DNA of 22,500 bases from Trachelipus rathkii (GCA_015478945.1 JABUQX010142071.1:1-22500), one strand, 5' to 3'. Shown: positions 1-12,592, numbered from the stretch's first letter. Notes: a model not told the origin generated them from the letters alone. Translations and numbers: made by a program.

Positions 1-73
1 GTTGTACTTTAGTTCAATCAATTTGGGTGTTTAACCGTTTCGCATTTATCGTGAAACGCTTTCACGCGTTTTC
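1..73. other. Unassigned left edge
   Basis: Nothing recognisable. It precedes the first LINE homology and may be upstream LINE sequence or an unrelated flank. Confidence 0.3.
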
Positions 74-1440
74 GTGCGCCGCTTCAATGGGTGTAAGAAG
101 AATTATAGAGGTATTTGTCTTTTAAGTGTAGTAGGGAAAGTGTATGGGAGAATACTAATTGAGAAGGTGAGAGATTTAACGGAAGAGAGAATGGGGGAAC
201 AAAGGAGGCAGACAACCTTTCTCAAAATGGGTGGATCAAGTATTCACGATGAAGATGCTTGTGGAGAAAGATATAGAAAGGAAAGGAAAGTGTATGGGTG
301 TTTTATAGAGAGGAAGCATATGATAGAGTGAAAAGGGAATTATGGAGGGTGCTGGAGAAATATGGAGTGGGGGTAAATTAGGTTAAGGTATTAGGGCCTT
401 TTATGAGAATAGCAGAATGTGTGTGAGTATTAGGAGGAGAGTGAGATGTATGGGATGGTAGAGAGAGGGTTGAGACAGGGATGTGTAATGTCACCGTGGC
501 TTTTCAATTTATTTATGGAGAGTGTCTGCAGAGGAATGATGAGGGAGGGGAGAGGGGTGGAATTGATGGATAGGGGTGATAGATGGGGAAGTGAACATGA
601 TACTATTTGCGGATGATACTGCCTTAGTGGCGAAGAATGTTAAGAAGGGCTGTAGTATTTGGTGAAGGAGTTTGAGAGAGTGTGTGGACAAAAGGGTCTT
701 AAGATAAATCCAGGTAAGAGTAAAGTGTTAGTGTTTGAGGAGGAGGAAACAGATGAGGGGATGGGGTTAGAGATTAGAGTAGGAGGGGAGAGTGAGATGT
801 ATGTGGTAGCATACTATACTATATATATATAGTATTAGAAGAAGGGAAGTAGAAGGTTTTCATAGATCATAGAGTAGAAGAAGGAATGAGAGCATTGAGT
901 GGTCTACGGGAATTATGGAAAGGGAGGATTTATCACATAAACTTAAGATAAGTTTGTTTGAAAAGATTTGTGTTCCACTATATGGGTGTGAAACATGGGG
1001 GTTGAATGCTAGGTCCAAGAAGAAGTTGGAAGTGTTTGAGATGAAAGGGTTGAGAGCGGTATGTGGGGTTAGTAAAAGAGAGAGGATTAGGAATAGGGTG
1101 ATAAGAGAGAGATGTGATTGGAAGAATGGTTTGGTGAGAAGAGCGGAGAAGGGAATGTTAAGATGGTTTGGACATCTGGAGAGAATGGAGGAACAGAGGG
1201 TGGTGAGGAGAGTTTGGGAGGCGGAGGGGATAGGAAGGAGAGGAGGGGGGAGACCAAGAAGAAGGTGGATGGATTCGTGAACTAATTATTAGGTCACAGG
1301 AAGAGAGAGAGAGAGAGGATGGGGTGGAAAGGTAGGGTGTTGGCGAGAAATAGAATGGAATGGAGGTGGGTGAGGGCGAGATGAAGGAAAATATGAATTA
1401 GGAAAGCTGCACCGCTTAAGCGAGAATAATTGTTTATATA
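74..1440 (+). pseudogene. Decayed non-LTR retrotransposon (LINE), reverse transcriptase part
   Basis: This is a 5'-truncated LINE reverse transcriptase copy with many frameshifts. It opens in the N-terminal RT region (YRGICLLSVVGKVYGRIL, from about 107). The RT motif RGLRQGCVMSPWLFNLF reads in frame at 464-514, and the catalytic box LFADDTALVA follows with FADD at 606-617. The longest clean frame, 915-1280, is the C-terminal region after RT, with LYGCETWG, a basic segment, LRWFGHLERM and a GRPRRRWMD ending. No endonuclease domain is present. Past the stop, other frames still look LINE-like to about 1420, and the 3' end is A-rich (AAAAATAAAAAT) and runs into a TA array. The clade is not assigned; the type is common in arthropod genomes. 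It differs clearly from the LINE at 17941-20900, which has YADD. It cannot be active. Confidence 0.82.
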
Positions 1441-1455
1441 AGAAAAATAAAAATA

Positions 1456-1608
<153 letters not shown>

Positions 1609-1754
1609 GTACTAAGACGTGCATGGCTAAACACACATGCAGAAGTATGATAAGGACCTTTTAAGATATGAGAGGCCCACATTTGAGGAAGGGGGCACAC
1701 TTACGAATTTAGGTTACGAATTACGAACGAAGAAATAAGTTAAAAGTCATATTA

Positions 1755-1755
1755 T

Positions 1756-1804
<49 letters not shown>

Positions 1805-1828
1805 TATTGTATTATTGTGGGTATTATT

Positions 1829-1863
<35 letters not shown>

Positions 1864-1903
1864 GTGTGTGTATTACATTATTATTATTATTATTATTATT
1901 ATT
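1755..1903. repeat. (ATT)n / (TG)n compound microsatellite
   Basis: ATT and ATC trinucleotide runs (1755-1812), a TG run (1831-1859) and another ATT run (1878-1903), with short interruptions. The 150 bases before it (1609-1754) show nothing recognisable. Confidence 0.95.
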
Positions 1904-1987
1904 TGTTTTTACCGGAATGTTTGTTAGATTAATAGGGTGTGAGGCGCGCCGCAAAAGTGTGTATATATTAGGTTAGGGTTGATTTTA

Positions 1988-2127
<140 letters not shown>

Positions 2128-3036
2128 ATGTTGTGACTAATTATCGGTGTAATTTATCTAATTATTTAATTAATGAAGGCAAGGATTAATATGTGGTCAT
2201 TTTTATGATTGCAGGGAGCCGAGTTTAGGACCCAGCTTAAAAGATTGGATTCTGATCGGGCCCAGAGACGAGGTCAAGTCCGACAAGGTTACGACCAAAT
2301 ATTGAGGCCAAGGCTACAACTAATTGCCGACTAAGGTTGCAACTGAAGTTAGAGGCCCAGGTTAACCCTAGGTTAGCCACTAAGACTTAAATCAGATCAC
2401 GGAATATTCCAAAAGTCGAAAGTTCACACAGGTTGTGTGTCAGTTGGATCAGGCTGATTCATATACTTAGGACTTATCGAAGGATTCAACCTATTGACCA
2501 TTATAGGAAGGTCAGGGTTAGAGGACAAAACCAACGTCGCATAAAAGGAGTAAAAGGCATCTTCCGAAGGGTTACCGTCTGAATAACGACGTTTAAAGGA
2601 AGTATTGCTCCGGTACCTCTTGTAAATAAATTGAACTTATAAATAATACACATAATCCGAATTTGCATTGTATTATATATTTTATTATGAAATAACTGAT
2701 ATATATATATGGTATTTAGCTTAGGTATTAATAGGGTGTTTATAAATTAAAGTTAACAGCCATAGGTAGTTAGGATTGTTATTAAAATACTTATTTATTC
2801 ATATTATTTATTATATATAATAAAAAAAAACAATAATCGTGTTTCTCAATCCCCTTTTGTCTCTTCTTTTCACCATAACAGGAAAGGTCCCTGTAAAGGA
2901 ACAAAACCTTGCCTCCCGCAGAAAAGGAAATAATAACAACAAAATAAAGGAAAGATCTTTCATTTCATCATATTTTAAATTTTGCAAGAATTTTTTTTAG
3001 TAGTGTTTGGGACATCTGAAACAAGCATAAAATCTT
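2128..3036. other. Unassigned; possible solo LTR at 2130-2880
   Basis: No convincing reading frame on either strand. The stretch 2200-2640 has balanced base composition and ends in two poly(A)-signal-like AATAAA/ATAAAT sites near 2623-2645. A segment from TGTTGTGAC (2130) to CATAACA (2880) has LTR-like TGTT...AACA ends with those signals inside. I see no target duplication, no second LTR and no primer-binding site, so the LTR reading is weak. From about 2960 it is ordinary AT-rich sequence. Confidence 0.25.
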
Positions 3037-3107
3037 TAGGTATGTATCTTTTAAAATTGTCAGTTGGAAAAGGCACTATTATCTTTATTTTAAAAGATAC
3101 ATACCTA
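3037..3107. repeat. Perfect 21-bp inverted repeat (hairpin)
   Basis: Bases 3037-3057 and 3087-3107 are exact reverse complements (arm core AGGTATGTATCTTTT), separated by a 29-base loop. As RNA this gives a 71-base stem-loop. No gene or element around it explains it. Confidence 0.85.
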
Positions 3108-3563
3108 TACCACATTCTCACTCTCTAACAATTTACGACCGTAACTCATTCCTGCAAAAGCATAGAGAAGAAAATGAACATGGGATCGATGTTACAAATA
3201 TAGAGCAGATATCTCTCCGTCATAGACGCTCGCAAAAACAATGATTAGAATCTTTTCTAACTAAGAATGCAAATAATCTTAATGTTTTAAATGCCCATAT
3301 TCTTGGTGAATTTACCAATTTTGTTTTATAAAAATTTTCAAAAATCTTATTTTATTAAATATCTAAATAACATCACTTAAACAACCAACTATTTTAACAC
3401 TATTTTGTCCTTAATTTTATTGAAGTTTTATTTACGAGCCTGAATGCGGGGAGGCGGTATGTCCTCTCGAAAGTATAGTTCGTGGTTTTTGTAATTTTTC
3501 TTTTGTTTTATTTTTATGTGGGGATTTATAATAATACTATATTCACACGTTTATTGTGTTTTC

Positions 3564-3566
<3 letters not shown>
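3108..3566. other. Unassigned AT-rich spacer
   Basis: No reading frame, RNA gene or repeat family recognised. A small GC-richer patch lies at 3435-3475. Confidence 0.5.
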
Positions 3567-3618
<52 letters not shown>

Positions 3619-3635
3619 GAAAGAGAGAGAGTTGC

Positions 3636-3724
<89 letters not shown>
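3567..3724. repeat. (TA)n and (AAT)n compound microsatellite
   Basis: TA runs at 3567-3612 and about 3636-3692, separated by a GA-rich interruption (3613-3632), then an AAT run to 3724. Long Ile-Tyr frames here are translation artefacts of TA repeats. Confidence 0.96.
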
Positions 3725-3726
<2 letters not shown>

Positions 3727-3778
3727 GAGAGAAAAAATTTTGCATAAGACAGTAATTTAAAAAGATAAATTCGTGACA

Positions 3779-3915
3779 GCCGCATTGCGGTTTTTAAGAG
3801 CATTGACAACCGCGGTTGCAGTTGCGGTTGTGTAGACCAGTGACAACCGCGGTTGCGGTTGCAGTTGCGGTTGTCAAAATATGTGCGGTTGCTTCGCATT
3901 TGCAGTTGCGGTTAT
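3779..3915. repeat. GGTTGC/AGTTGC hexamer minisatellite with palindromes
   Basis: A GC-rich patch of (G/A)GTTGC units in an AT-rich setting. The 12-base palindrome CAACCGCGGTTG occurs twice (about 3806-3817 and 3844-3855). The stretch 3841-3876 begins TGACAACCGC and ends with its exact reverse complement GCGGTTGTCA, so it can fold on itself. Weaker units continue to about 3915. The family is not recognised; clustered short units with inverted ends could be the subterminal region of a DNA transposon. Confidence 0.85.
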
Positions 3916-3929
3916 TCGATCCATCACTA

Positions 3930-4008
3930 ATATATATATATTTAATAATAATATGTAGCTGTTTACTCCGCATTTTTATTTGCGTAATATATATATATAA
4001 TTATATAA

Positions 4009-4061
<53 letters not shown>

Positions 4062-4096
4062 TTAATATATATATATATATATATATATAATAACTC

Positions 4097-4127
<31 letters not shown>

Positions 4128-4225
4128 AAATAGAAAATTTAAAGCCTTGCTTTATTTCTGAAGATATCTATAATATATATCTTCTTTGCTAATATGCTGC
4201 TCTAATATATATATATATAGAAAAA

Positions 4226-4261
<36 letters not shown>
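3930..4261. repeat. Interrupted (TA)n array
   Basis: Several TA runs (longest 4014-4052, 4061-4089, 4099-4122 and 4231-4261) split by short unique pieces, among them one copy of the GCTGCTCT interruption at 4196-4203. Confidence 0.93.
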
Positions 4262-4266
<5 letters not shown>

Positions 4267-4757
4267 GAAACAATTTGTAAACATACGACATTTAAAAGGT
4301 ATTAATTTCGTAAATTCCAAAAATGAATGCGAATGAAGCCTTGTTTTTGGAGTCAGAAGTCTTCCGTTTGTGTAGCTGTTCTCACAGTAGTTCCTTGCCT
4401 CTGAAAAATTACGATCTTCTTGCTTCACGACGTAAAAGAGTCCGTCGTCACCAAGGAAAGGGATATCAATATCTGGTATTGAAAAACAAAAAATTCTTAC
4501 TTACAGAATATGAAAAAAAATAATTAAAGCGAGAAGAAAGAAATTTTTTCCTTACATTTAGCAAATGTAAACCCTTTTTCGGCAAAACTTAAAGAAAGTG
4601 AACTTATGTGCTTGTCAGAAAGGAGGCAGGAAATATTTCCGTTGGATTCTTTCTTCATTGACACTATCCAACAAGTCCCCGAATGACTGCAAAGCTCTTT
4701 ACATTCATCTTTAAATAATAAAGAAATGGAAAACTTATACTTATGATTCAGTTTAAG
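4262..4757. other. Unassigned, two weak open frames
   Basis: A 66-codon plus-strand frame (4323-4523) and a 91-codon minus-strand frame (4524-4799) are open. The second runs into the foldback element, and neither shows a recognisable motif. I treat both as chance frames. Confidence 0.4.
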
Positions 4758-6009
4758 GGCAAGATCCAATTTTGGGCTTGGGCTGGCCCCCATTTTCACC
4801 CCACCTAAAAATGGACATAAAATTCGGAATTATCAGCCGATTTTGACTATATAAACACCAAAATGTAGCTTTTTGGCCTCGCGTTGTTTTCCGGTGTTTT
4901 TGGTGTCTGTAGTCATTATTTAAAAAAATTTTCAATTTTCAAAAACCCATGTTTTTGACATTCTTCAAATCAACTTCCAGATTTTTCCGAAATGACTTCA
5001 GAAACTTGAAATATGCATAGATGGGTCCATTGCACATAAAGTACAGAAGTACTTTTTTCGATTTTTGAGTTTTGTGCTTTCAGGGTTGTCATTTCCAAAC
5101 TCACTTTTTTTGAATTTTAAAATGAAAAATTGAGAGAATTTTTCTGGTCGGGCTTGAAGTGGATGAAATTTTCAGGACATATGTAGTCTGGGGAGAGGCA
5201 CATTTGTTACTTAAATAATTTATTTGTATATGCATTAGTTTTGGATTTTTGATGGAACAAATTTTCAAAAAAAATTTTGGGAAATTTTTAAAAATTTCTA
5301 TTAGTATACAAAGACATTATCACAGTAAAAAAGGTGTCTCTCACTTAACAAAGCCCTGAAAATTTGATGTTCGATCGGATAAGTAGGAAAAACATTTATC
5401 AATATTTCACTTTCAAAAAAAATTGTAAAAAGTGAAACATTAAGATATTTTTTTCCTATATCCAGTCAACATCAAATTTTCAGGGCTTGTAAAGTTGGGC
5501 AGAGATACCTTTTTTACTTAGATAATTTTTGTATACTCAAAAAATTTTTAAAAATTTCCCAAAATTTTTTTTTTTTTTTTTGAAAATTTGTTCTATGAAC
5601 AAATCCAAAACTAATACATATGCAAAGAAAATATTTAAGTAAAAATGTACCTCACCCCGACCACACTATGCCCTAAAAATTCATCTACTCCTTAAACAGG
5701 GGAGAAAAAAATCCCATCTAATTTTCATTTCAAAATCAAAAGAGTGAGTTTGGAAATTAGTTAACCTTTGGGCAATAAACTCAAAATCAATACTCCGTTA
5801 ATCATTTCGGAAAGAGTATCGAGTGTAGTTAAAAAATCTGTCAAGCTATGAGTTTAAGAATTGAAAATTCTAATGCTGTTACCCAGGCCTGCACTGAGCT
5901 GGCATTTTAAACTAGCATTTGGTGTTTATATAGTCCAAAAATCAGCCGAGAGGCCCTGTCTCTTTAGGTGGGGGACAGAGAGACCAGCCAAACTAAATAG
6001 GATCTTGCC
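4758..6009. mobile_element. Long foldback (inverted-repeat) element, about 1.25 kb
   Basis: Almost the whole segment is an imperfect palindrome. The tips are exact: GGCAAGATCC at 4758-4767 and GGATCTTGCC at 6000-6009. Matching landmarks occur in mirrored order: ACTATATAAACACCAAA (about 4846) with its complement near 5920; CCAAACTCACTTTTTTTG (5096) with its complement near 5738; TTAGTTTTGGATTT (5236) with its complement near 5602; and AGCCCTGAAAATTTGATG (5352) with its complement near 5471. The turn is TTTCACTTT/AAAGTGAAA around 5421. There is no transposase frame. It resembles a foldback or MITE-type non-autonomous DNA transposon. No clear target duplication is visible, and weak symmetry may continue outside the tips. 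Confidence 0.85.
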
Positions 6010-6069
6010 TATTCATTTATAAGGATAGCATGGAAATAAGCAAATTAATAAATAAATGTTAAGAAAAGA

Positions 6070-6368
6070 GGAACTTTCATTCTAAAATGCGATATATGTA
6101 TATATGTAATAACTATGTAATAATATATGTATATCTATATAATATATATATAATAATAACATATTAACATATAACATATATACATAAATCATATATGTAC
6201 TTTAACTTAATAATATCTTCTGCTGTAATATATACAACTCACTCAACAATATCCCAATAATAACAACTCTTGTATAATATTAACAATAACCCAATAACAT
6301 AATATATATATATATATAATAGCATATATATATATATAATAACCTTAATAATAATAATAATATATATA

Positions 6369-6404
<36 letters not shown>

Positions 6405-6683
6405 AATATCTTAATAATATGTATATATATAATAATATATGTATGTATATATGTTTATATATGTAATATATGTATATATATATGTATATAACTATATATA
6501 TAACTATATAACAATATCTATATATAATATATACATATATATGTATGTATGTATAATAATAATATATATATAAACAACTTAATAATATAATAATAATATA
6601 TATAATATATGTATATATATATATATATATAGTATATATAATATAATAATATATAATATATATATACGAGATATATATGAGAG
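6070..6683. repeat. TA/TATG-rich cryptic simple sequence
   Basis: TA runs mixed with TATG, AAT and ATAAC variants and a short GA run (6678-6689). It lies between the foldback element and the 3' end of the first Penelope-like element. No gene is seen. Confidence 0.9.
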
Positions 6684-6727
6684 AGAGAGATTGAAAATAA
6701 CTACAAAACTTCGCGTAGTTTATATGA

Positions 6728-8195
6728 TACTGAATTTATTTCCCCTATTAGGTAATGATTAAAAGATGAAACTTATTTTATTTAATGAACACAAGATTAA
6801 ATTTCGTATCTAGTTTTATCACCAAGCAATAAATAAATTATAGAATTAATTATTGATAATTAATCAAGCTTTCGTGGTCGTACGAAACGCACTTCTTCAG
6901 GACTGAAAGGAACAGAAGAAAGGATAAATTGAATTTAGCTTCTTTTCTCTTCGATCTGGCTACTTGGTCTTCAAATTAAGTCTTCGTAGTGATGAAAAAT
7001 TGATGCGTCTGAAATATTTACTATTGTGTTAAATCTTTTTGAGTAAATTGCCTAGGGAGACCGATTCCTTCAAATATATGTTGGTTACTTCATCTATGTG
7101 GCATTCTCCTTTTTGTAGATTAAAATTGTTGCTATTTTTAATGATAAAAGATTCGATAAATTTTCTATTTTCTGTGTCTAGTATAGATTTAATGAGGGTA
7201 GATGTATTAGTGTTGATATTGTGGTTATAAGTTTGACGATGCTTGGCTAAAAATGAGGATTATTTGTCGTATTTCAAATCGTTCTTATGTTGGTAAAATC
7301 TAATATTAAAGTTATTTGTTTCACCGATATAATTTTTTTGGGCAATTTTCACAGTTTATTGTGTAGATACCGGATTCTTTGTTTAGGTTATTGTTGCTAG
7401 ATTTTAATGCGTGTTTTAAGGTTATATTGTTAGATTAAACGGTTTGTATAGGTATATAATTATGGATGACATTTTTTTGTAAGTTTGGAAAGGGAAGTAT
7501 GTCAGAAAATGGCTTTTTATTAGTAGTTACGTGTAGGTATTTTTGCTTTGCTTTACGTAGAGCTTTGTTGACCATGATTTTGGGGTAATCTATCTTGTAA
7601 AATATGCTTTTTAATATTTTAATTTCAGATTTTAAATGTTGAGAGCTGCAAAATCTAAAGGCACATAAAAAAAGATTGTTTAAAATGGTTAATTTTGTGG
7701 GAACATCATGCGCAGAATACCAATGGATATAAGAAGGATTTGAAGTAGGTTTACGATGTATATTAAAGGATGGAAATTGATCATTGGTCCAGGATATTAG
7801 TAAATCAAGGAAATGTATTTTATTTTTAATAGCCTTTTCTATTGTAAATGTTATATCCGGATGAATGTTGTTAAAAAAGTTTCAAACTGTATTTGTGTTA
7901 ATATCCTCCGGAATAAGGGCAAAACTATCATCTACATAGCGTAACCAGATTATGGAATGAAATTTAGGAAAAATATGGTAAACCTCTAACCACTCCATGA
8001 ATATATTGCTAAAAACCGGGGAAAGGAATGAACCCATGCAAACCTGAAATCTTTTTGGTAATAGTTGGCTTTAAGGTAATGTCAGATATCGATATTTTAG
8101 AAAAGATAATCGATTTTTTTAATATTCCCACCATACAACGTTGCCAAGTGTTTTCAAATAAACAACGTGCCATATTTACATATTTACACACTTTT
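6728..8195 (-). pseudogene. Penelope-like element, copy A (RT + GIY-YIG endonuclease)
   Basis: Read on the minus strand, this copy enters inside the reverse transcriptase. [16 protein letters not shown] (about 8037-7990) leads to the catalytic box RYVDDSFALIPE (YVDD at 7927-7938) and then IHFLDLLI. A C-terminal GIY-YIG nuclease follows: GIYTINCENCPK (GIY codons 7363-7371), YIGETNNFNIRFYQHKND (YIGET codons 7317-7331) and a Lys/Asn-rich tail. RT joined to GIY-YIG is the hallmark of Penelope-like retroelements. The CxxC just after GIY is also usual for them. Damage includes a stop after INTNTV, a one-base A-run insertion between CENCPK and YIGET, and a stop at YDK*SSF. The 5' half of RT is missing where the copy meets the TA array at 8202. 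The 3' noncoding part (6728-7020) matches copy B. Confidence 0.87.
6868..6901 (-). ncRNA. Hammerhead-core-like motif in Penelope-like 3' tail
   Basis: On the minus strand CTGAAGA (6894-6900) is followed by a bulged stem (GTG-CGT...ACG-AC-CAC) and then GAAA (6870-6873). This fits the CUGANGA...GAAA part of the hammerhead core, and Penelope-like elements are known to carry hammerhead ribozymes. I could not find a convincing stem III or stem I, and the first stem II pair would be A-C, so activity is unsupported. In copy B the GAAA box is lost (10685-10724). Confidence 0.3.
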
Positions 8196-8201
8196 ATTAC
8201 A

Positions 8202-8408
<207 letters not shown>

Positions 8409-8411
<3 letters not shown>

Positions 8412-8749
8412 AAATATTGTGTTCATACAGAAAATTATTTAAATTGACACTACTTTCACATAGCAAAAGAAAAGAGTTTAAAGTATTTTCACATAAAGAA
8501 CAAATATCGGTAACAGCAACTGCACTTGACCAAGAGGCCATGTTGAAGATACAACCACGATACAACTAAATTCTAATACTGCTTTAATATATTTAAATGA
8601 AAAATTTGTGAAGCTGCTTAAAGAAGATAAAGTAGTCTTTCAGTTGAAAGGCAAATGTGTTTCAAATTAATTTATTTTCAAATTCATTTTTATTTAATTT
8701 TTGGTTTATTTCGAGTAAATGTTTATTATTTGTGTCCACAATAGAAGTA

Positions 8750-8752
<3 letters not shown>
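8409..8752. other. Unassigned segment between TA arrays
   Basis: A minus-strand open stretch of about 52 codons before Ile-Tyr artefact (8565-8410) has no recognised motif. The rest is AT-rich, with no repeat or RNA gene seen. Confidence 0.4.
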
Positions 8753-8916
<164 letters not shown>

Positions 8917-9078
8917 TGGTCAGATTTTTTAATGCTCACAGTATGTAACTAGGGAACGGCAGGTCTACAGTAAAACAAATTATATATTTGGAATCAGCCG
9001 AAAAATCTAAGGGGATGGGATTTGCTTTTTTTTTTTTTGCTTATTCATCGAATATTTTTAAAATTATTTCCCCATTTA

Positions 9079-9299
9079 GGGGATCGAGCCGACGGGGGAC
9101 AGAGGGGGACGTTTCATCCCCGGAGGAGATGGTCGGAGGAACGCGACACTTAAAAGACCCAAAGAGCGGGGGTTTCGGAGACCATCCCCGGAGGCGGGGA
9201 TTAGTCCCCGTCGTCCACCGAGGAGAGGCCGAGAGACCCCGACTCTCCTGCCATCTTTGCGGTTTTACCCTATGGTATTCCTTTAGTTAAAAAAAAAAA
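9079..9299 (+). repeat. GC-rich SINE-like repeat, copy 1
   Basis: A strikingly GC-rich block (GAGCCGACGGGGGACAGAG near its start, GGCCGAGAGACCCCGACTC near 9227) ends in GGTATTCCTTTAGTT followed by poly(A) at 9290-9299. GATCGAGCC at 9082-9090 fits the pol III B-box consensus GWTCRANNC, but I see no A box, so transcription by pol III is only a possibility. Related copies: 9335-9517 (-), 11262-11465 (+), 14708-14838 (-). Confidence 0.7.
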
Positions 9300-9334
9300 G
9301 AATAATTTTACTTCAAAAACACTTTAGTATTACT

Positions 9335-9517
9335 TTAACTAAAGGAATACCATAGGGTATAACTAAAGATGGCAGGAGTCGGGTCTTTCGGCCTCCCGGT
9401 GGACGACGGAGGAATAATCCCCCCTCCGGGATGGTCTCCGGAACCCCGCTCTTTGGTCTTTTTAACGTCGTCCGACCATCCCACCGGGAGCCCGTCTCTC
9501 GGTCCGTCGGCTCAGCT
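9335..9517 (-). repeat. GC-rich SINE-like repeat, copy 2 (inverted)
   Basis: Reverse-complement partner of copy 1 inside the palindrome. It keeps the 3' tail GGTATTCCTTTAGTTAAA and the GGCCGAAAGACCCGACTC box, and it is about 40 bases shorter because of internal deletions. Confidence 0.7.
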
Positions 9518-9673
9518 AAATGAAATATTTAAACTATTTTCGATGAATAAAAAAAAAAAAAAAAAAAAAAAATCTCATCCTTAGAATTTTCGGCTGATTC
9601 CAAATATATAATTTGTTTTTACTGTAGGAGCTGCCGATCTGGTTACATACTGTGAGCATTAAAAAAAATCTGA

Positions 9674-9804
<131 letters not shown>

Positions 9805-10162
9805 TCAAATGTTTGAATTTATTTAATTTTTCAAAAATTTTAATTTTAAATAACACATTTAAGTTAATATATACGTAACTATAAACAAATATTTCATTTT
9901 TGAAAAATTATTTAATGTAAATTTAGCCGAAGCCAGTGTTACTCTTACGTGTTCGAACAGATTATACTTATGGGTTACAACAATATCCGATAACTTACGA
10001 TTATCGGAAAAAACAATCGATATCTGATAACATTACCTCAAACCGAACTATTACCATCTTTTTGAAGTATTTATCTTGAAAATTAAAGCAAGAGTGATCT
10101 AAGGTAAGGGTGATTAGTTGTTCTTTACTAGAAAAGGGAAGTTGAAAAGTGAAATTTCAACA
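9805..10162. other. Unassigned AT-rich segment
   Basis: Nothing recognised. It contains two short Ile/Asn-rich frames without motifs and a small CGATAA/TTATCG inverted pair near 9987-10006. Confidence 0.5.
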
Positions 10163-10855
10163 AACCGTTAAATCTAACAATATAACCTTAAAGCACGCAT
10201 TAAAACCTAGCAACAATAACCTAAACAAAGAATAATGTATCTACACAATAAACTATGAAAATTGGCCGATAAAGTATATCGGTGAAACAAATAACTTTAA
10301 TATTAGATTTTACCAACATAAGAACGATTTGAAATACGACAAACAATCCTCATCTTTAGACAAGCATTGTCAAACTCATAACCATAATACCAACACTAAT
10401 CCATCTACTCTCTCTCATTAAACCTATACAAGACACAGAAAACAGAAAATTTATCGAATCTTTTATCATTAAAAATAGCAACAATTCTAATCTACAAAAA
10501 GGAGAATGCCACATAGATGAAGTAACCAACATGTATTTGAAGGAATCGGTATCCCTAGGCAATTTACTCAAAAAGATTTAACACAATAGTAAATATTTCA
10601 GACGCATCAATTTTTCATCACTACGAAAACTTAATTTGAAGATCGAAGAAAAAAACTAAATTGGTATCGCTCTGTTCCATTCAGTAATGAAGAAGTGCAT
10701 CGCGTACACGACCACCAGCTTTGTTAATATCAATGTGAATTGCATATTTATTTATTGCGACGTACTGCTATTACGAACGAAATTTAATCTTGTGATCATT
10801 AAATAAAATAAGTTTCATCTTTTACATACCTCATAGAAATAAATTCATTCAGTTC
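10163..10855 (+). pseudogene. Penelope-like element, copy B (GIY-YIG end)
   Basis: A 5'-truncated copy of the same family as copy A, in the opposite direction. It starts at the shared segment ACCGTTAAATCTAACAATA. The nuclease frame reads from 10242 (YTINYENWPIKYIGETNNFN, then IRFYQHKNDLKYDKQ) to a stop at 10419-10421. It therefore repairs the frameshift and internal stop seen in copy A, but has lost the first Gly-Ile and one Cys of the CxxC. Downstream, other frames keep ENRKFIESFIIKN, ECHIDEV and LKESVSLGNLLKKI, the usual C-terminal part, ending at 10579. The 3' noncoding tail matches copy A to about 10855, where it meets a TA array. There is no RT domain. Confidence 0.83.
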
Positions 10856-10861
10856 TATATA

Positions 10862-10926
<65 letters not shown>

Positions 10927-10943
10927 TAACTATATATATGCTG

Positions 10944-10983
<40 letters not shown>
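10856..10983. repeat. (TA)n array
   Basis: TA runs 10867-10925 and 10948-10983 split by ACTAAC and by GCTGCTCT (10940-10947). It lies between the 3' end of Penelope-like copy B and the next inverted-repeat element. Confidence 0.95.
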
Positions 10984-10988
<5 letters not shown>

Positions 10989-11125
10989 TCCTATTCTGTT
11001 TTACGTCCGTCAGTACTGATTTTTTTTAATATATGTTATACTATATGATGCTAACAATGAATTCAGTGTTAACGGACATGATTCAAAAAGTTCAGAAATA
11101 TTTTTAAATAATTTTTAACAATAAA

Positions 11126-11250
<125 letters not shown>

Positions 11251-11261
11251 CTCCTGCATAT

Positions 11262-11465
11262 TAGGGGAAGGCTCGGCCGACGGGGGGGACAGAGGGGGAC
11301 ATTTTCATGCCCGTAGAGAGGGATGGAGAACCCGACGCACAAACCACCAAGAACGGAGGTTCGGAGACTCTCCCGGAGGAGGAAGTAGTCCTACCTTGTC
11401 CGTTCCTTGGAAGGCCGAGAGACAACGACTTCTGCCATTTTGCTGTTTACCCGCAAGGTGTTCAT
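11262..11465 (+). repeat. GC-rich SINE-like repeat, copy 3
   Basis: Shares GGCTCGGCCGACGGGG, GACAGAGGGGGACATTT, GGTTCGGAGACTCTCCCGGA and GGCCGAGAGACAACGACT with copy 1. The 3' tail has diverged (AAGGTGTTCATTTATTTGAAAA) and there is only a weak A-rich end. Confidence 0.65.
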
Positions 11466-11752
11466 TTATTTGAAAAACACCCAAAGAATAAAAACAAAAT
11501 ATTACTAAAAATTACTTTTAAAATTATTTAAAATATTTTGAACTTTGAACATGTCCGTTACCGAAATTCATTGTTTGTATCATATACTAGCAATATATTG
11601 AAAAAAAATTAAAACTGACGGAGTCGTATAACGGTACTTCGAAATTTTGAATCATGTCCGTTACCACTGAACTTCATTGTTAGGATCCATAAACTAAATA
11701 TATTTAAAAAAAAAAAAAAAAATTAAAACTGACCCAAGCAACATAACAGGTC

Positions 11753-12459
<707 letters not shown>

Positions 12460-12503
<44 letters not shown>

Positions 12504-12592
12504 TATATGCCATATATATATATATATAGTATATATAATAACCATATATATATATATATATATATACTCTTTAAATACTGCTACACTCACAT

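Noticed and set aside
1966..1979. TTAGGTTAGGG resembling the arthropod telomere repeat
   Set aside because: Only about two imperfect units, so chance or a degenerate remnant. No telomeric array.
2130..2880. Solo LTR with TGTT...AACA ends
   Set aside because: No target duplication, partner LTR, primer-binding site or gag/pol nearby. Kept only as a low-confidence remark.
4524..4799. 91-codon minus-strand frame
   Set aside because: It crosses the foldback element end, starts inside the element, and has no recognised motif or flanking exon signals I would trust.
8988..9290. 100-codon frame in the left palindrome arm
   Set aside because: It runs through the SINE-like repeat and poly(T)/poly(A) stretches. 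The mirrored arm does not preserve it and no domain is visible.
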